A program made the translations under genes and the position numbers. 64,000 bases of DNA, from contig JAGWBY010000013.1 in the NCBI GenBank assembly GCA_021295675.1, positions 1 through 64,000 of the forward strand, in the 5' to 3' direction. A model generated the notes under the pieces. The model searched no databases and was not told the DNA's origin. It saw only the letters and a program-made list of their open reading frames with translations. Source of the DNA: Candidatus Latescibacterota bacterium. GTDB lineage: Bacteria > Latescibacterota > UBA2968 > UBA8231. Positions 1 through 7,659 of the stretch are shown piece after piece (position 1 is the stretch's first letter; every line of letters starts with the position of its first letter).

Positions 1-81
1 AAGGAAAGCATCAGCCCCTGTCATGCTGAGCGTAGCGAAGCATCTCCTACCCAAGAAGCCTCTTATGCGTAACATCAGTAA
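1..81. repeat. Right half of a dispersed palindromic (MITE-like) element, cut by the window edge
   Basis: Bases 1-80 match 39710-39790 almost base for base, including the core GTCATGCTGAGCGTAGCGAA and the end TAACATCAGTA. At the 39.6-kb copy the same sequence is one arm of a long imperfect inverted repeat, so this copy is probably the right arm of an element whose left arm lies outside the window. No coding potential is seen. It lies just downstream of the MazG-like gene. Confidence 0.75.
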
Positions 82-86
82 GTAAA

Positions 87-434
87 TCAAGATTGGAGTT
101 TGGGATTTTCCGCGTGACGCCTGCGGTCGCGTTGGGTCTTCTTGGCCAGCGCGCGCTGGAAGGATTCCTCCAAGTCAACTCCGGTCTGATTGGCGAGGCA
201 TATGAGGACGAAGAGCACGTCGGCCATCTCCATGCCGAGATCGGCTTCCTCGCCCTCCTTAAAGCTCTGCTCGCCAAAGGTGCGGGCCATGATCCGCGCC
301 AGCTCGCCGACTTCCTCCATCAGCACGGCCGTGTTGGTCAGCTCAGAGAAGTAGCGCACGCCGACATCGGCGATCCACTCATCTACTACGCGTTGGCAGG
401 CGCGGAGGGTGTGCTCAGGCGCGGGCTGACTCAT
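87..434 (-). CDS. MazG-like nucleotide pyrophosphohydrolase
   Basis: A 115-residue all-alpha NTP-PPase of the MazG/dUTPase-like superfamily, which hydrolyses (d)NTPs to NMP and pyrophosphate with Mg2+. The metal-binding signature is visible as EEVGELAR (first ExxE) followed by EMADVLFVL (ExxD), with a basic tail KKTQRDRRR. Length fits the short single-domain MazG-like proteins. The ATG at 434 is preferred because it starts at the conserved first helix (MSQPAPEHTL); an upstream in-frame ATG at 473 has GAGG near it and remains possible. The start overlaps the end of the DUF362 gene by about 20 bases, so the two are probably co-transcribed. Substrate cannot be told from sequence. Confidence 0.85.
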   Translation of the reverse strand: MSQPAPEHTLRACQRVVDEWIADVGVRYFSELTNTAVLMEEVGELARIMARTFGEQSFKEGEEADLGMEMADVLFVLICLANQTGVDLEESFQRALAKKTQRDRRRHAENPKLQS

Positions 435-1209
435 AGGGAACGGGTGCCAGACCTTCCTGCTGGCGTTGGGCATTGACCTCGTCCAAGCGCCAAGGCACGG
501 CTGATCCGTCGCTGCGAAAACGCTTGTAGTAGCCGCCTTTGCAGCGGGAGATGGGCATCAGCGGTGCGGCGGGCCGCAACTCGGCTAGGGCCGCGCCAGA
601 AAGTGCCGTGCTGCTGGCGAGATCGACGACTTCGATTTGCGCGGGGTCAATGGTTCCTAGGCCGCGAGCGTGGGCGAATTGCAGATAGGGGGTGGCCTGT
701 GGATCGAGACCCATCAGGTAGGTGGCGACTGTATCTACGTGTACCTCGTTGACGCCGGCCACAGCCCAGCCGAGGGGGTAGTTGCCCCCTTCGTTGAACG
801 CTGTGCCGTCGCGGCCGACAAGGCCATCTACCACTGAAAGCCGAGGCATCCCCAAGCCGCGCAGCGCAACCAATAGATCGCAGAGCTTGTGATAGAAGCG
901 GTCTTCAAAGAGGCTGAAGCCGCTGTCGGTCAGCCGCCACAGGTCCTCGGCAAAGGGCTCGTCCACGGTTTGGAGCGCGCACAGGTGGCGCTCGGGCTTG
1001 GCGATGATGCCCATCAGGTTTTTTATCGACAAGGTCGTGCAGCCCAAGTTGTGGCACTTGGCGAGGGGAACGTTGAAAAAGAAGGAGCAGTCGGTCACTT
1101 CCCGGTACAGGGGATAGCGCTCGTACACCACGCCATCGGCGACCTCGACGACGCGAGAATCCTCGTCGGTGTTCATTTCTGCGAGCCGCACGCCCCGCGC
1201 CTCGGTCAT
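415..1209 (-). CDS. DUF362-family protein, C-terminal part (frame broken)
   Basis: This 264-codon frame holds the larger part of a DUF362 protein. The family signature region with a cysteine and lysine, KCHNLGCTTLSIKNLMGI, lies near residue 53, and the frame continues to a normal stop. The ATG at 1209 overlaps the TGA of the N-terminal frame (ATGA), so coupled translation of two polypeptides is conceivable, but DUF362 proteins are normally one chain and the text joins naturally across the junction. I read it as one gene with a frame break near 1206-1215. DUF362 proteins are poorly characterised; some family members are iron-sulfur proteins, but no ferredoxin cysteine cluster is visible here. 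Confidence 0.7.
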   Translation of the reverse strand: MTEARGVRLAEMNTDEDSRVVEVADGVVYERYPLYREVTDCSFFFNVPLAKCHNLGCTTLSIKNLMGIIAKPERHLCALQTVDEPFAEDLWRLTDSGFSLFEDRFYHKLCDLLVALRGLGMPRLSVVDGLVGRDGTAFNEGGNYPLGWAVAGVNEVHVDTVATYLMGLDPQATPYLQFAHARGLGTIDPAQIEVVDLASSTALSGAALAELRPAAPLMPISRCKGGYYKRFRSDGSAVPWRLDEVNAQRQQEGLAPVPYESARA

Positions 1210-1517
1210 GGCGCGTGCCCGGCCGTGGGGTTTTCCCCGGACTGGCCGTCGGCAACTACCATGCGCTCGGCGGGTACGCCGCGGTCGCGCAAGGCGTCGA
1301 GCAGGCCGCCGACAAACCCGGGGTGGGTGATGACGCGCTTTTCCGGTGGATAGAGCACGGTGGCGTTGGGCTTGAGCAAGATGGTGCCTGCGTCAGGTAG
1401 CGGCACCTCAAGGGCGGCGAGGGTGCGATAGGCCAACTCCTGGTAGGTCGCAAAAGGAGCGTCGGCGCGGTCGATGGGGGAGCGCGCTAAATACACGGCG
1501 TCTGGGTGTACGAGCAT
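1206..1517 (-). CDS. DUF362-family protein, N-terminal part (frame broken)
   Basis: A 103-residue frame with the DUF362 N-terminal features: ILLKPNATVLYPPEKRVITHP, where the KPN and the following THP are typical, then VVADGQSGENPTAGH just before the stop. ATG 1517 is chosen over the longer frame because GGAGAGG sits six bases upstream. It continues into the 415-1209 frame after a shift near 1206. It is the first gene after the murA terminator, so it probably has its own promoter in 1518-1549 or is reached by read-through. Confidence 0.7.
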   Translation of the reverse strand: MLVHPDAVYLARSPIDRADAPFATYQELAYRTLAALEVPLPDAGTILLKPNATVLYPPEKRVITHPGFVGGLLDALRDRGVPAERMVVADGQSGENPTAGHAP

Positions 1518-1548
1518 GGTGCCTCTCCTTATTAGAGTAACAGACAAG

Positions 1549-1588
1549 CAAAAAAAAGCGGCCGAGAGCCGCAAGCTCCCGACCGCTT
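1549..1588 (-). terminator. Rho-independent terminator after murA
   Basis: On the minus strand AAGCGGTCGGGAGC (1588-1575) pairs with GCTCTCGGCCGCTT (1569-1556), allowing two G-U pairs, around a 5-base loop. A run of T follows immediately (complement of the A run 1549-1557). It lies 25 bases after the murA stop and before the DUF362 gene. Confidence 0.85.
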
Positions 1589-1613
1589 ATTCTCATTAAG
1601 TGTGCAACGCGCC

Positions 1614-2012
1614 TTAGTGTCTTTCGATGTCGGCTCCCAAGGCCCGCAGGCGGCGCTCGAGGTGGGCGTGCCCTCGGTCGAGTTGGTAGAGATTGCCGAT
1701 CTCGGTGCAGCCCTCGGCCGCTAGACCGGCGAGCACGCAGGCGGCCCCGGCGCGAATGTCCATGGCCTTGACCTTGGCCCCTTTGAGTTGAGCCGGCCCG
1801 TGCACCAACACCAAGTGGTCCTTTTCCGGTGCGATGCGAGCGCCGAAGGAGCGCAGGGCCTTGACGTGGCCGAGGCGATCTTCGAATACGGTCTCGCGGA
1901 CGTAGCTATCGCCTTTGGCCATGCACGCCAAGGCCGTCATCCCGGGCTGTAGATCCGTTGGGAAGCCAGGGTAAAAGGTGGTCACTATTCTGGCCCGCGC
2001 ACCCGCATCCAA
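1614..2012 (-). CDS. murA: UDP-N-acetylglucosamine 1-carboxyvinyltransferase, C-terminal part (frame broken)
   Basis: This frame completes MurA. It carries the hallmark PGFPTDLQPG, normally near residue 300 of the full enzyme, and the final lobe MDIRAGAACVLAGLAAEG..., ending at a stop right before a terminator. The first codons (MDAGARA) are an out-of-frame extension; the homologous part begins around 2000 at ARIVTTFYPGFPTD. Together with 1985-2866 it gives about 418 residues, the usual MurA length. Confidence 0.85.
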   Translation of the reverse strand: MDAGARARIVTTFYPGFPTDLQPGMTALACMAKGDSYVRETVFEDRLGHVKALRSFGARIAPEKDHLVLVHGPAQLKGAKVKAMDIRAGAACVLAGLAAEGCTEIGNLYQLDRGHAHLERRLRALGADIERH

Positions 2013-2866
2013 GCCCCTTCCTCTGTCATCTCGACACCCATCTGCTGTAGCTTGGCCTCAAAGACGTATAGATGATCGCGCACCACGCCCTTGAGGGCGA
2101 TGTCGCCGCCGGTAATTGCACTCGCCATCATCATCAGACCGGCATCGAGGCGGTCGTACATGATCGTATGCTCGGCACCTACCAACGCATCGACTCCCTT
2201 GATATGCACTCGCCGCGTACCAACTCCTTCGACTTGGGCACCCATCTTTTGCAGGAGCGATGCGAAATCGACGATCTCCGGATCGGAGGCCGCGTTTTCG
2301 ATCACGGACTCGCCCTCTGCTAGGCAGGAGGCCATAACGAGGTTTTCCACTCCGGTATGGCTGGGCAAATCGCAGTACATAAAGGCACCGGATAGCTGCT
2401 TGGCCATCACGTCGATGCCGCCGCCGTTCACGCCTTGGACCTCGGCACCGAGCCGGACAAAGCCGCGATAGTGATAGTCGGTCGGCCGCGAGCCAATCGT
2501 GCAGCCGCCGACCTCTTGGATCCAAGCGCGGCCAAAACGGGCCAACAGCGGACCAACGAAAAGCAGCGAGGCGCGGAAGCGATTGGTCAAATCCGCGGGA
2601 AGCTGGGTTTCTTTGACATCGCGGGTGTCTAGGACGGCCACTTCCTCGGTTGCATCGTAATCGACGCGCGCGCCGAGCCGACGCAACACTTCTAGGGCCA
2701 CCAATACGTCGTTGACCGGGGGTACCCGGTGCAGAACGGTTTGCCCTTCAGTGGCCAACAGCGAAGCGGCCAACATGGGCAGAGCGGCGTTTTTGGACCC
2801 TTGGACCTCGACCTCACCTTGGAGAGGACGTCCGCCGCGCACTAAAAGGACTTCTAGAGAACTCAT
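1985..2866 (-). CDS. murA: UDP-N-acetylglucosamine 1-carboxyvinyltransferase, N-terminal part (frame broken)
   Basis: MurA transfers enolpyruvate from PEP to UDP-GlcNAc, the first committed step of peptidoglycan synthesis, in the cytoplasm. Visible features are the substrate lysine loop GSKNAALP (K25), the fosfomycin-target cysteine C122 in GGCTIGSRPTD, and the SGAFMYCDLPSHTG stretch. The start ATG 2866 has AGGA upstream. The frame ends early at TAG (1987-1985) after VRGPE; the rest of the enzyme is in another frame. A MurA gene is normally essential, so unless another copy exists the break is more likely a sequence error than a true loss. Confidence 0.88.
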   Translation of the reverse strand: MSSLEVLLVRGGRPLQGEVEVQGSKNAALPMLAASLLATEGQTVLHRVPPVNDVLVALEVLRRLGARVDYDATEEVAVLDTRDVKETQLPADLTNRFRASLLFVGPLLARFGRAWIQEVGGCTIGSRPTDYHYRGFVRLGAEVQGVNGGGIDVMAKQLSGAFMYCDLPSHTGVENLVMASCLAEGESVIENAASDPEIVDFASLLQKMGAQVEGVGTRRVHIKGVDALVGAEHTIMYDRLDAGLMMMASAITGGDIALKGVVRDHLYVFEAKLQQMGVEMTEEGAWMRVRGPE

Positions 2867-2928
2867 TGCTAATCCTGAGTTAAGAGGGCGAGCAGGTACT
2901 CAAGGGGAGGGGGATATTTCAAATGTAA

Positions 2929-2994
2929 CATTGGGTATTCGGTTCGTCAATCACCCAATGCTCTGCTTGACAGAGAGGGGCGCGGCTCTATATT
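2929..2994 (+). promoter_or_regulatory. Sigma70-type promoter with an upstream palindrome, for the glutaredoxin gene
   Basis: TTGACA (2967-2972) and TATATT (2989-2994) are separated by 16 bases, about 48 bases before the glutaredoxin ATG. Just upstream is a perfect 8-base inverted repeat, CATTGGGT (2929-2936) and ACCCAATG (2953-2960), centred about 25 bases above the -35 box. That placing suits an activator or repressor site; the regulator is unknown. Confidence 0.65.
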
Positions 2995-3042
2995 CCACCA
3001 AGGACAAAATTGTCTCTATCACGCCAGAAAGGAATCCCAATC

Positions 3043-3312
3043 ATGACTGAATCCCCCCATATTGTCGCCTATCTGAAGCCGGTTTGCGGCTGGAGCAATA
3101 GCGTGCGCACGGCCTTCGCCAAATACGGCTTGGCATACGAAGACAAAGACATTATCAACAATCCAGATATTTACGCTGAGATGGTACAGAAAAGCGGCCA
3201 GCCTCTCTCGCCCTGCGTCGAGATCAACGGCCAGATGCTAGCCGACGTCGATGGCGACGAGGTCGAGGCTTGGATGCTCGAAAACGGAGTAGTAGAGCCG
3301 GTCTCGGCCTAA
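3043..3312 (+). CDS. Monothiol glutaredoxin-like protein
   Basis: An 89-residue thioredoxin-fold protein. The active site is C15-G-W-S in YLKPVCGWSNS, close to the CGFS of monothiol glutaredoxins, which bind glutathione-ligated 2Fe-2S clusters or act as reductases; the dithiol second cysteine is absent. The cis-Pro region SGQPLSPCVEINGQ and the C-terminal GDEVEAWM helix fit the fold. ATG 3043 has AAAGGAA nine bases upstream and a strong promoter at 2967-2994, which excludes the longer frame from 3010. Its 3' end overlaps a convergent gene by about 75 bases. Confidence 0.85.
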   Translation: MTESPHIVAYLKPVCGWSNSVRTAFAKYGLAYEDKDIINNPDIYAEMVQKSGQPLSPCVEINGQMLADVDGDEVEAWMLENGVVEPVSA

Positions 3313-3807
3313 TCGCGCATCCGGCCACAGATTGGGCTGCTCGTGGTTGAGCGGCCCGCTCGCCGCTCGGCGAATCAGCGTCAACGCGCCCCATAGCGGG
3401 CCGTCGCTGGTCTGTAGAGGCAACACGTAACTAAAGCCGATAGACCCGCCTTCAGCCCCCTCCAGGAGGAAGCGCACCACTCTTGCTGGCAGGGGGCTTT
3501 CTTCGTCGGCTTGGGCCTGTCCCACCAGCAACAACGCGGAGTGACCGACCCCGTCCTGATCGGCGAAGGCGCGCACGCCGTCTTGTTCTAATACCCGCTG
3601 CAGGACCTCGGCTCCTGCCCCGGCCGTGTGGACTACCCCTTGGCCGACGCGCTCATATACGATGGTGTCTGCCGCTTCGATGCCCAGCAGCAAATTCATG
3701 CCTTGGATCACGGCTTCGTCTGGAGACATGGCTTCGAGTGATGCGACGATGTGGGGAGGAATTGCAGCGGGTTCGGGCATGTTGAACGGGATGATCGAGA
3801 CGGGCAT
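3238..3807 (-). CDS. Hypothetical protein, 189 residues, possibly GAF-like
   Basis: No family is recognised with confidence. The central part (GQGVVHTAGAGAEVLQRVLE ... GGSIGFSYVLPLQTSDGPLWGALTLIRR) has the alternating beta-strand and GALTL pattern seen in GAF-type sensor domains, which is only a structural guess. No signal peptide or membrane segment is seen. ATG 3807 has AAGGA upstream and is preferred to ATG 3828. The last 75 bases overlap the convergent glutaredoxin gene, unusual enough that the C-terminus could be wrong. Confidence 0.5.
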   Translation of the reverse strand: MPVSIIPFNMPEPAAIPPHIVASLEAMSPDEAVIQGMNLLLGIEAADTIVYERVGQGVVHTAGAGAEVLQRVLEQDGVRAFADQDGVGHSALLLVGQAQADEESPLPARVVRFLLEGAEGGSIGFSYVLPLQTSDGPLWGALTLIRRAASGPLNHEQPNLWPDARLGRDRLYYSVFEHPSLDLVAIDVG

Positions 3808-3862
3808 GGCGCATCCTTGACAATGCAAATGAGGGGGCTTTAATTTTAATCTTCCTTTTGGT

Positions 3863-3935
3863 GGCGCTTTAGCTCAGTAGGTAGAGCAGGAGACTGAAAA
3901 TCTCTGTGTCCGCGGTTCGATTCCGCGAGGACAGC
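3863..3935 (+). tRNA. tRNA-Phe (anticodon GAA), acceptor stem mismatched
   Basis: The cloverleaf is clear in three arms: D stem GCTC/GAGC (3872-3875, 3884-3887), anticodon stem GGAGA/TCTCT with loop CTGAAAA and anticodon GAA at 3896-3898, and T arm CGCGG-TTCGATT-CCGCG (3911-3927). The 7-base acceptor GGCGCTT (3863-3869) does not pair with 3928-3934 (AGGACAG). No CCA is encoded. It is either a degenerate tRNA or has an altered 5' end; a hairpin follows at 3936-3960. Confidence 0.7.
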
Positions 3936-3960
3936 CTCTTAGCTTACACAAGCTGAGGGG
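3936..3960 (+). terminator. Hairpin after the tRNA, possible terminator
   Basis: CTCTTAGCTT and AAGCTGAGGG form a stem around ACAC directly after the tRNA. The following sequence (CTGTTTGCATTTG) is only moderately T-rich, so terminator function is tentative. It could also end minus-strand transcription of the SUMF1-fold gene. Confidence 0.4.
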
Positions 3961-3980
3961 CTGTTTGCATTTGTGCGAGT

Positions 3981-4898
3981 TCATCGCGCATCGCCCGGCC
4001 CTGCTCTGCGCTTGATTTGTCCCCAACTTGCGGACTGCACTGCCGTGGCGGGAAGTTCGTGCGCAGCGCAGCGAAATCCGACGATGATGTAGGTCGCCGA
4101 GGGCGGTAGCCCACTGCGGTCGGTGGTGCGCAGGCGATACGGATCGCTGCTCATCGACCCGCCCCGCAGCACCCGGCTGATCCCTGCGTCTGGCCCCTGC
4201 GGATCGCGCTCGGGGCTTTGCGCGTAGTAATCTTCGCCGTACCAATCCACCACCCACTCCCAGACATTGCCCCCCATATCGTAGGCCCCATAGGGAGAAA
4301 TCCCGCGCTGGTAAGAGCCTACTGGGGCCGAGTCGAAAAAGCCGTCGCTAGCGTCGCCGCGACAGCAGCCCTCCTTGCCGTAGTTGGCCCGGCTGCGGTC
4401 GATGTGATTACCCCAGGGATAGATGCGGCTGTCGGTACCGCGAGCGGCTTTTTCCCACATGGCCTCGGTCGGCAACTGCATGCCGGCCCAAGTGCAATAC
4501 GCGCGGGCACCGAACCACGAGACTTCGGCGACTGGCCGCTGCTCGGTGCCGAGAATCGGGGCGTAACCCGTGTCGCCGTAGCGGATTTGCGCGTCGGCGT
4601 CGCGCGCGTCGAGCAGCAGGTGCCCTTCCTCATCCGCGTTGTGGTCGCTGGCGTTCAAAAAGGCAGCGTACTGGTCGTTGTTGACTTCAAAGCGGTCGAT
4701 GTAGAATTCGTTGAGATGGACCTGGTGGACCGGCTGCTCGTCCGCCCGTCCCGCGGCCGATCCCATTGCAAAATAACCGGCGGGGACGCGGGCCAACTCG
4801 TGCATGGTGCCGGCTGGCGTCTGCACTTGGACTATCTCTTGGGCCAAGACGCCCGGTGCCCATGCCAACAAGCACCAAAGAATTCCGCTGCGTGCCAT
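3981..4898 (-). CDS. Secreted SUMF1/formylglycine-generating-enzyme-fold protein
   Basis: A 305-residue protein with a signal peptide (MARSGILWCLLAWAPGVLA) and a full FGE-sulfatase domain: VPAGYFAMGS near residue 39, EVNNDQYAAFL, PVAEVSWFGARAYCTW, LPTEAMWEKAARG, and the diagnostic YDMGGNVWEWVVDWY and VLRGGSM blocks, ending GFRCA. In true FGE the two copper-binding catalytic cysteines lie just after the RGGS block; here that segment (RLRTTDRSGLPPSATYIIVG) has none, so this is probably a SUMF1-fold binding or regulatory protein rather than a sulfatase-activating oxidase. It is divergent from the MFS gene; 4899-4989 would hold both promoters, though I see no clear boxes. Confidence 0.82.
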   Translation of the reverse strand: MARSGILWCLLAWAPGVLAQEIVQVQTPAGTMHELARVPAGYFAMGSAAGRADEQPVHQVHLNEFYIDRFEVNNDQYAAFLNASDHNADEEGHLLLDARDADAQIRYGDTGYAPILGTEQRPVAEVSWFGARAYCTWAGMQLPTEAMWEKAARGTDSRIYPWGNHIDRSRANYGKEGCCRGDASDGFFDSAPVGSYQRGISPYGAYDMGGNVWEWVVDWYGEDYYAQSPERDPQGPDAGISRVLRGGSMSSDPYRLRTTDRSGLPPSATYIIVGFRCAAHELPATAVQSASWGQIKRRAGPGDAR

Positions 4899-4989
4899 AT
4901 CGCCTCTGCTGCATTGCCTTTGTTCGCCGCAAGCCGTTGATTTACCGCCCTATACATAACTGACCTCTCCCGTTTCGTCAAAAAAGAAA

Positions 4990-6232
4990 TTGGTCTCTAC
5001 TCACCGCGAGGCGCTGGCGCTTTTCAACCGCGACGTGCGCTTGGTGCTCTTCAGCCAAGCTCTGATCGGCTTTACGATTTTCGGCGGCGTCTATACGGTC
5101 CTGCTCAATCTGTATCTTTTGCGCTTGGGCTACGGCCCCCAATTGATTGGCCAAGTCAATGCCGTTGGTGCGCTGTCGTTTGCCCTCTTGAGTATGCCCG
5201 CAGGGCTGTTGGCCAACCGCTGGGGGGCGCGTCGGAGCATGATCGTCGGCATGGTGGTCGCCGCTCTCGGTTTTGGCTTGTTGCCCTTAGGTGAATTTGC
5301 GCCCATCTCCGCGCAGTTGGCTTGGGTCATGGGAGCGTATGCCCTCGGCGTCCTCGGCAATACGCTTTTCCTCGTCTGCTCGATTCCCTTTCTGACCTTG
5401 ATCTGTCCGCCGCGCCTGCGCAATCACGTGTTCTCGACCCAGGTGGCGTTGTGGCCGCTGGCGGGTTTTGCCGGTAGCCTGTGCGGTGGCCTGCTGCCCG
5501 GCCTGTTCTCCGCGCTCCTCGGCCTGCCCGAAGACCACCCGGCCCCCTACCGCTATCCGCTGCTGCTGGCCGCTGGCGTGCTATTCATCAGCGCCGGCGC
5601 TATCGCCGCCACCCGCTCCCGTCCGCACAAGCCGCCCGCTAGGGAACGCAGCGAAGCGGTGCCCTTTCCGCTGGCCATCATCCTCGCCTTGAGCTTGGTC
5701 ACCTTTCTGCAGATGGCTGCGGAAAACAGCCTCCGCATCTTCTTCAATGTGTACATGGACGACGGTCTCGGGGTCTCCACGGCGCTGATCGGCAGCCTGA
5801 CTGCCGGAGGTCAGCTCTTGGCCGCCTGTACCGCGCTGGCCGCTCCGGCGCTCAGTCGGCGTTTTGGTCGGGTGCCGGTGATTACTGCGGGCGCTGGGGC
5901 GATGGTACTGTGCCTCATCCCGCTGGCCTTGGTCGCCCATTGGGCGGTGGCCGGAGCCGCCTGTATGGCCTTGGTCGCTCTCAGTTCGATCCGCCGCTCG
6001 GTCTATATCGTCTTTCAGCAGGAGCTGGTCCCCGAGCGCTGGCGGGTGACCATGAGTTCGGCGCTGACTATGGCCTACGGCATCAGCATTGCCGGCGTTT
6101 CGCTCGGCGGCGGCTGGATGATCGACGCGCACCAGTGCCGTGATTACGGCTGCGGGAGTACTCTGCTTTCAGGGGTACTTCCGCAGCCCGCGCGGCGAGT
6201 ACGCCAAACGCCTGACAGACGAGGACACATAG
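4990..6232 (+). CDS. Major facilitator superfamily transporter (frame broken near the 3' end)
   Basis: About 12 hydrophobic segments, with the MFS loop 2-3 signature in LLANRWGARRSMIVG and the second-half equivalent ALSRRFGRVPVI. The start is TTG 4990, since an in-frame stop lies 33 bases upstream. The frame reads well to GGWMIDAHQ (about 6141) and then turns to non-MFS sequence. Another frame carries a plausible last helix and tail, VITAAGVLCFQGYFRSPRG..., stopping at 6232, three bases before the convergent sulfatase. I therefore end the gene at 6232 and reject the open-frame extension to 6585. The shift comes with an apparent loss of part of the last helix region. Substrate unknown. Confidence 0.78.
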
Positions 6233-6235
6233 GCA

Positions 6236-7564
6236 CTAAGCGCATTCAGCGCACATTTCGTCGCATTGTCGTCTCAGTCGTGCGAGTTGATCCGAGAACT
6301 TGGGATTTGCTGCGAGATTGCAGGATTCGCGCGGGTCTTCGAGAAGGTCGTACAACTCCTCATAGACGGGCTGTTGCTCGTAGTAGCGAATGTATTTCCA
6401 GCGTTGCGTGCGCACGCCTTCGCTCTTGGGGATGTCGGCGCGGTCGAATCGGTGCTCGCAGAGGAACGCTTTGCGCCATTCGACTTCTTTGCCGCGCAAC
6501 AGTGGGACGAGGGATTTTCCCTGTATTTCGTCCGCAGCGTCCAGACCGGCTAGTTCGAGGATGGTTGGTGCCACGTCGATGTTGAGGGCCATTTGGACGA
6601 TCCCTCGCTTGCTCCCGTTCGCTCGTGGATCGAAGACGATTAGAGGAATGCGGATCGATTGTTCGTTCAACTGCCAGCAGTCGCTAAGCCCGCGATCGCC
6701 GTAGTACATCCCGTGGTCCGAGGCGAAGATCACGACTGTGTTGGCCGCTAACGATAGCTGCTCCAACGCCGCGAGAATTCTGCCGATGTTGCGGTCGACG
6801 CCGCTGATCATCCTGTACAGTCCACGCATGTTCCGCTGATAGTCCCTAGGCGTCGCATAGCGGGCCTGCCACCGCACGCGGCTTTCCGCCTCGCGCAGGA
6901 ATTTCGGCAGCCGCCTGAAGAAGTCGGGATGGGCGTTGAGTGGCTCTGGTATTCTAGCATCCGCGTAGAGTGGATCTTCAGCGGCCGGCCAGATGTAGTG
7001 GCGCGGGTCGTTGTCTTGCGCGTGCGGCGCGTTGAAACTGACGGAGAGGCAAAACGGCTGGCTGGAATGGGTGCGGAGGAAGTCGATTGTTTTGTCGCCG
7101 GTAATGTCGGTCAGGTGGCGCACACGGCCGTCCGGCTGTCTGATTTCATATCCTTCTTCAGTCCAGTGTTCGTAGTTGTCGAACGCGTCAAACATCTTTC
7201 CGAGCGCACCCTCGTCTGCGAGGGAAGGGTCGATTCCTTTTGCGGCAATGCCGAACTTGCCGATTAGCCCCGTGCGGTACCCGGCCCTTTTGAGAACTGC
7301 CGGGTAGGAGCTGTCGGTGAATGCGCGTTGCAGGGGCGGCGTGAGGAAGGTGAAGCGGTGGCGGCTTTCATAGACGCCGGTGAGATAGCTCGCCCGGCTG
7401 GCGGCGCAGATGGGACTGGTGCAGAATGCGTTTGCAAAGCGGACGCCATTTGCGGCAAGCCGGTCGATGTTCGGGGTTTGGATGATTGGATTGCCGGCGC
7501 AGCCGAGCAGGTCGTTGCGCTGGTTGTCGGTCAGAAGGAAGAGGATGTTCGGGACAGAGGCCAT
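6236..7564 (-). CDS. Type I sulfatase (S1 family)
   Basis: A 442-residue arylsulfatase-type hydrolase that cleaves sulfate esters through a formylglycine made from cysteine. The motif is C53-A-A-S-R57 in SPICAASRASYLTG, a C-x-A-S-R version of the usual C-x-P-S-R. Metal-site residues begin at TDNQ (D13, N14), and the later ASDHGMYYGDRGL block is typical. There is no signal peptide (MASVPNILFLLTDNQ starts at the first strand), so the enzyme is probably cytoplasmic, unlike most polysaccharide sulfatases. No good ribosome site precedes ATG 7564. A 54-base palindrome sits just upstream. The SUMF1-fold protein nearby lacks FGE cysteines, so the maturase may be encoded elsewhere. Confidence 0.92.
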   Translation of the reverse strand: MASVPNILFLLTDNQRNDLLGCAGNPIIQTPNIDRLAANGVRFANAFCTSPICAASRASYLTGVYESRHRFTFLTPPLQRAFTDSSYPAVLKRAGYRTGLIGKFGIAAKGIDPSLADEGALGKMFDAFDNYEHWTEEGYEIRQPDGRVRHLTDITGDKTIDFLRTHSSQPFCLSVSFNAPHAQDNDPRHYIWPAAEDPLYADARIPEPLNAHPDFFRRLPKFLREAESRVRWQARYATPRDYQRNMRGLYRMISGVDRNIGRILAALEQLSLAANTVVIFASDHGMYYGDRGLSDCWQLNEQSIRIPLIVFDPRANGSKRGIVQMALNIDVAPTILELAGLDAADEIQGKSLVPLLRGKEVEWRKAFLCEHRFDRADIPKSEGVRTQRWKYIRYYEQQPVYEELYDLLEDPRESCNLAANPKFSDQLARLRRQCDEMCAECA

Positions 7565-7581
7565 AATGGTTGCATAAATAA

Positions 7582-7635
7582 GGCCGTCCCACTCGCATAC
7601 GCGACCCTAAAGGTCCGTATGCGAGTGGGACGGCC
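7582..7635. repeat. Large palindrome with perfect 20-base arms
   Basis: Arms 7582-7601 and 7616-7635 are exact reverse complements (GGCCGTCCCACTCGCATACG and its complement). The 14-base centre adds four more pairs (GACC/GGTC). Read on the minus strand it follows the stop of the sigma-partner gene by 24 bases and is followed by TTATTTAT, so it could terminate that operon before the sulfatase. Such GC-rich palindromes are also common as dispersed intergenic repeats. Confidence 0.85.
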
Positions 7636-7659
7636 GTGATGGCGTTAGTTATAAACCGC

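Noticed and set aside
1206..1212. ATGA overlap in the DUF362 locus as proof of two separate genes
   Set aside because: The two parts together make one DUF362 protein and the overlap lies in mid-domain, so a frame break is more likely, though coupling cannot be excluded.
4218..4940. 240-codon plus-strand frame over the SUMF1-fold gene
   Set aside because: Shadow of a GC-rich gene; the opposite strand has a full domain and signal peptide, this one has no recognisable features.
6233..6585. C-terminal extension of the MFS frame to 6585
   Set aside because: It is antisense to the sulfatase, Arg-rich and without membrane helices, while another frame gives a plausible last helix ending at 6232.
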